This document shows, one piece after another, positions 6,940 through 9,966 of a stretch of DNA of 9,966 bases. A program made the position numbers and the translations under genes. This DNA is from CAZEYT01 sp964516295. Its GTDB lineage: Bacteria; Verrucomicrobiota; Verrucomicrobiia; Chthoniobacterales; Terrimicrobiaceae. The DNA lies in assembly GCA_964516295.1 (NCBI GenBank), contig CAZEYT010000096.1, positions 1 through 9,966 of the forward strand, written 5' to 3'. A model generated the notes under the pieces. The model saw only the letters and a list, made by a program, of their open reading frames with translations, had not been told where the DNA came from and did no database searches. The first letter of the stretch is position 1. Every line of letters starts with the position of its first letter.

Positions 6940-7614
6940 TCAGTGAACGATGGAAACAGGCGTTCCGAGCGGGGCGTGGGCAAAGAAAACGGCCGCCGCG
7001 CCCTTCGGCAGGCGGATGCACCCGTGCGAGGCTGGATAGCCCGGCAGATAGCCGGCGTGCATGCCTACCGCGCCTGTGACACGCATGAAGTAGGGCATCG
7101 GTGCCCCGCGGAACCGACTTCCCGGCGGGCGTTTGTCGCGATTCACGCCGACGTTGGCCTTCACGACATTGCCCGCGGAATCGACGTAGTCGCCGTAGAG
7201 ATTGGACACGTGATCCGGGCTTTTTTGGATGACCTTGAAAGATCCGGTTGGCGTGCCGTAGCCTTCCCGGCCGGTCGATACCGGAGCGCGCCCGACCTCC
7301 TGGCCGCCTTTGAAGAAAATGGCTTCCTGCGATGACAGGTCGATGACAATGGCCGGAGCGCCCGAAACGCCGTCGCCGTTCCAAGTCCAGTCAACATCCG
7401 GTGCGGAAAATTTCGGCGCATTCGCCTGCGGCGGGATTTTTTTCTGGCCGAAGATGATGCTTCCGTCCGGACCGAGATACGCGGTGGAGTAATCCGGGAA
7501 GCCCGACCCGCCCGGATTGCGGGCCGCGCAGGCACCCAGCATGAGAAAGATTCCCGTTCCGGCCAGACAGAGGAGGACCCGATGAGGGAGTCGCACGTGG
7601 TGGGGCTTTTTCAT
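6940..7614 (-). CDS. L,D-transpeptidase lipoprotein (YkuD domain)
   Basis: This 224-residue protein has an N-terminal lipoprotein signal: basic residues, a hydrophobic stretch and the lipobox LGAC with C29 as the lipidated cysteine. The YkuD catalytic domain spans about 85-223 and shows the family active site: H186 in GMHAG, then SHGCIRLP with H197, nucleophile C199 and R201. L,D-transpeptidases form 3-3 cross-links in peptidoglycan or attach lipoproteins to it, using the cysteine on tetrapeptide stems. The STGREGYGTPTGSFKV segment (113-128) is also typical. The protein should sit in the periplasm, anchored to a membrane. It starts 21 bp after the carB stop and is followed by the peptidoglycan-binding protein, so the three genes may share a transcript. 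No Shine-Dalgarno sequence is evident before the ATG. Whether it makes 3-3 links or anchors a protein cannot be told from sequence. Confidence 0.95.
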   Translation of the reverse strand: MKKPHHVRLPHRVLLCLAGTGIFLMLGACAARNPGGSGFPDYSTAYLGPDGSIIFGQKKIPPQANAPKFSAPDVDWTWNGDGVSGAPAIVIDLSSQEAIFFKGGQEVGRAPVSTGREGYGTPTGSFKVIQKSPDHVSNLYGDYVDSAGNVVKANVGVNRDKRPPGSRFRGAPMPYFMRVTGAVGMHAGYLPGYPASHGCIRLPKGAAAVFFAHAPLGTPVSIVH

Positions 7615-7635
7615 GAGGCTGGGGGCAGGTTTAGA

Positions 7636-9966
7636 TCAAGTGTGGTATTCCTGAAGAGTTTTTACGCCATAGCCGGCGTTCTGGATGGCGCGAATAGCAG
7701 CCACGCTCTGGCGGGCGCCGCGGAGAGTGGTCATCGTGGCGACACGCGCCGCCACGGCCGCGCTGCGAATGACGACCTCATCCTTCCGGGGTTGTTGACC
7801 GCTCGGGGTGTTGAGGATGAAGTGGATCTCGCCGTTTTTGATGAGATCCAGAACGTTGGGGCGGCCTTCCTGGATTTTCAGCAGAGTCCGCACGGGAACG
7901 CCCGCCTTCTCCAAGAGCGTGGCCGTTCCGGATGTGGCGAGGATGGTGAAGCCGAGAGTGGCAAATTCCTTCGCGAGTTCAATGGCCGCCGGCTTGTCGC
8001 TGTCTTTCACACTGATGAAAACATTTCCCTTCGTCGGGAGCGGCGGTTGGGCCGACATCTGGCTCTTCGCGTAGGCGATGCCCATGTCGGGGTCGATCCC
8101 CATGACTTCGCCAGTCGAGCGCATTTCGGGGCCGAGAATGATGTCGACGCCCGGGAATTTGATGAACGGGAAGACCGCTTCTTTCACGGAATAGTGCTTC
8201 GGGACGATCTCCTCCGTGAAGCCGAGGTTGGACAGCGTATCTCCGGCCATAATTTTTGCGGCCAGCTTCGCGAGCGGCACGCCGATGGCTTTGCTGACAA
8301 ATGGGACGGTTCGCGAGGCGCGGGGATTGACCTCCAGGATGTAAACGTTGCCGTCTTTCACGGCAAACTGCACGTTCATCAGGCCGCGGACGTCGAGTTC
8401 TTTCGCCATCGCCTTCGTGGCGCGCTTGACGGTTTCCAATGTTTCCGGGGCGAGCGAAAAGCTCGGGATCACACACGCGCTGTCGCCGGAGTGAATCCCG
8501 GCTTGTTCGATGTGTTCCATGACGCCGCCAATGACGCACGTTTGTCCGTCGGCGATGCAATCGACATCGACCTCGGTCGCGTCTTCCAAAAAGCGGTCCA
8601 CCAAAACCGGCCGTTCCGGACTGGCTTCGACGGCGGTGCGGATGTAGCGGCGGAGGTCGGCTTCGTCGTGGACGATTTCCATGGCGCGACCGCCGAGCAC
8701 GAAGGACGGACGGACGAGCACCGGATAACCGATGCGGCCCGCAACGGCGACGGCCTCCTGTTCGTTCGTGGCAGTGCCGCCCTGGGTCTGGCGCAGGCCG
8801 AGTTTGTCGAGCATGGCCGAGAAGTGTTTCCGGTCTTCCGCCATTTCAATGCTCGACGGCTGGGTGCCGATGATTTTGCACCCATTGGCCGCAAGGCCGG
8901 CGGCGAGATTCAGCGGGGTCTGGCCGCCGAATTGGACAATGACGGCATCCGCCTCCTCGCGCTCGTAAATGTTCAGGACGTCTTCCAAGGTGAGCGGCTC
9001 GAAGTAGAGTTTGTCGCTCGTGTCGTAATCGGTCGAAACCGTCTCCGGGTTCGAGTTGACCATGATTGTCTCCCAGCCGACTTCTTTGAGAGCGAAGGCG
9101 GCATGGACGCAGCAGTAGTCGAACTCAATGCCCTGGCCGATGCGGTTCGGGCCGCCGCCGAGGATTAGGACTTTCTTCTTCGTGCTTGTGCGGGTCTCGT
9201 CCTCGTCGCCGTAAGTCGAGTAATAATAGGGCGTGTAAGCCTCGAACTCCGCCGCGCAGGTGTCCACCAAGCGGTAGGTCGGAAGAACGCCGGCGGCTTT
9301 TCGTGCGGCCCGGATTTCGGGTTCGGTCGAGCCGGTGATGTGGGCAAGCTGACGGTCGGAAAATCCGAACTTCTTTGCCCGGCGGAAGGGCACCGGGCCT
9401 TTGTTGGCCGCGAGTGCTTTTTCTTCCTCGACGATGAGGCGGATGTTTTCCAGGAACCAAGGATCGATCTTCGAAAGATCGTGGATTTCTTCGACCGTGA
9501 GCCCGGCCAAGAAAGCATAGCGCAGGTGAAAAATCCGCTCCGCGCACGGAACGCGAAGTTTTTGTTTCACGATCTCCAGCGAGGCATTCGTATCCTTGCC
9601 ATCGGCCCCGAGACCGAAGCGTCCGATCTCCAGCGAGCGGAGGGCTTTTTGGAGCGATTCCTTGAACGTGCGTCCGATCGCCATCGCTTCGCCCACGCTC
9701 TTCATCTGGGTGGTGAGCGTCGGATCCGCCTGCGGGAATTTCTCGAATGTAAACCGCGGGATTTTTGTGACGACGTAGTCGATGGATGGCTCAAAGCACG
9801 CCGGGGTCTCGCGGGTGATGTCGTTGCGGAGTTCGTCGAGTGTGTAGCCGACCGCGAGTTTCGCTGCGATCTTGGCGATGGGGAAACCGGTGGCTTTCGA
9901 GGCCAGGGCCGAGCTTCGTGAGACGCGCGGGTTCATCTCGATGACGACCATGCGGCCGTTGGCGGG
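7636..9966 (-). CDS. carB: Carbamoyl-phosphate synthase large subunit, C-terminal 776 residues (runs off right edge)
   Basis: CarB combines bicarbonate, ATP and ammonia (passed from the glutaminase CarA) to make carbamoyl phosphate for pyrimidine and arginine synthesis. The visible part begins inside the first ATP-grasp domain at GRMVVIEMNPRVSRSSALAS, about residue 290 of the roughly 1070-residue family. It continues through the oligomerisation domain and the second ATP-grasp domain, which has VRPSFVLGGRAME and MEHIEQAGIHSGDSAC (from about fragment residue 483), then ILEVNPRASRTVPFVSKA and GPEMRSTGEVMGID. The C-terminal MGS-like allosteric domain starts near fragment residue 645. Its effector pocket is kept: ATSGTA, KIQEGRP and ILNTPSG match the residues that bind UMP or IMP in E. 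coli. The frame is open to the window edge; the ATG at 9949-9951 is internal, not the start. No frameshift or lost motif is seen. The transpeptidase gene follows 21 bp downstream. Confidence 0.98.
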   Translation of the reverse strand, partial: PANGRMVVIEMNPRVSRSSALASKATGFPIAKIAAKLAVGYTLDELRNDITRETPACFEPSIDYVVTKIPRFTFEKFPQADPTLTTQMKSVGEAMAIGRTFKESLQKALRSLEIGRFGLGADGKDTNASLEIVKQKLRVPCAERIFHLRYAFLAGLTVEEIHDLSKIDPWFLENIRLIVEEEKALAANKGPVPFRRAKKFGFSDRQLAHITGSTEPEIRAARKAAGVLPTYRLVDTCAAEFEAYTPYYYSTYGDEDETRTSTKKKVLILGGGPNRIGQGIEFDYCCVHAAFALKEVGWETIMVNSNPETVSTDYDTSDKLYFEPLTLEDVLNIYEREEADAVIVQFGGQTPLNLAAGLAANGCKIIGTQPSSIEMAEDRKHFSAMLDKLGLRQTQGGTATNEQEAVAVAGRIGYPVLVRPSFVLGGRAMEIVHDEADLRRYIRTAVEASPERPVLVDRFLEDATEVDVDCIADGQTCVIGGVMEHIEQAGIHSGDSACVIPSFSLAPETLETVKRATKAMAKELDVRGLMNVQFAVKDGNVYILEVNPRASRTVPFVSKAIGVPLAKLAAKIMAGDTLSNLGFTEEIVPKHYSVKEAVFPFIKFPGVDIILGPEMRSTGEVMGIDPDMGIAYAKSQMSAQPPLPTKGNVFISVKDSDKPAAIELAKEFATLGFTILATSGTATLLEKAGVPVRTLLKIQEGRPNVLDLIKNGEIHFILNTPSGQQPRKDEVVIRSAAVAARVATMTTLRGARQSVAAIRAIQNAGYGVKTLQEYHT

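Noticed and set aside
6398..7384. Long version of the peptidoglycan-binding protein with a 160-residue N-terminal extension
   Set aside because: The extension overlaps the L,D-transpeptidase in another frame and reads as Arg/Gly-rich shadow sequence. A signal peptide begins at the ATG at 6904.
7582..9168. A 528-codon open frame on the plus strand, opposite carB
   Set aside because: It lies fully antisense to carB, which has clear family motifs throughout. The translation is low in hydrophobic pattern and rich in Arg, Asp, Glu and His, typical of an antisense shadow of a GC-rich gene.
9949..9951. ATG as the start of carB
   Set aside because: The frame stays open to the window edge, and the preceding codons (PANGR) continue the conserved GRM-VIEMNPR motif, so this Met is internal.

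Overview
The window is a stretch of ordinary, densely packed bacterial chromosome. By eye it is moderately GC-rich (an impression, not computed). There are no mobile elements, CRISPR arrays or RNA genes that I can recognise. The mix of genes suggests a Gram-negative bacterium with a lipoprotein system. The style of the small peptidoglycan-binding protein and the LplT-PlsC-ligase fusion make me think of Verrucomicrobiota, but this is a tentative guess from recall.

Layout, left to right. (1) The first 53 bases on the minus strand are the first codons of the chromosome-condensation gene smc, which runs off the left edge. (2) A 119-bp divergent spacer leads to a plus-strand M20 metallodipeptidase. 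(3) That gene converges on a minus-strand LysR-type regulator with only 4 bp between the stop codons; both stops lie inside one perfect stem-loop. (4) A 71-bp AT-rich divergent spacer holds a perfect T-N11-A dyad next to the regulator's start. (5) Beyond it lies a 1124-residue plus-strand fusion of a lysophospholipid flippase (LplT-like MFS), a PlsC-type acyltransferase and an acyl-ACP synthetase/AMP ligase. (6) A small alpha/beta hydrolase is coupled to it by an ATGA overlap. (7) The hydrolase converges, with a 29-bp coding overlap, on a minus-strand group. In transcription order this is carB (carbamoyl-phosphate synthase large subunit, N-terminus off the right edge), a lipoprotein L,D-transpeptidase, and a secreted protein with two peptidoglycan-binding repeats.

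The genes form two plausible working groups. One is a membrane-lipid module: LysR regulator, LplT-Aas fusion and hydrolase. It would import and re-acylate lysophospholipids, with the hydrolase possibly supplying or removing acyl chains. The other is a cell-wall pair, transpeptidase plus peptidoglycan-binding protein, co-directional with and close behind carB. Nothing here amounts to a clearly new system. The most interesting points are the translationally coupled hydrolase of the lipid module, the LysR-type dyad, an intrinsic-terminator-like element inside the hydrolase coding region, and the stop-codon hairpin shared by two convergent genes.
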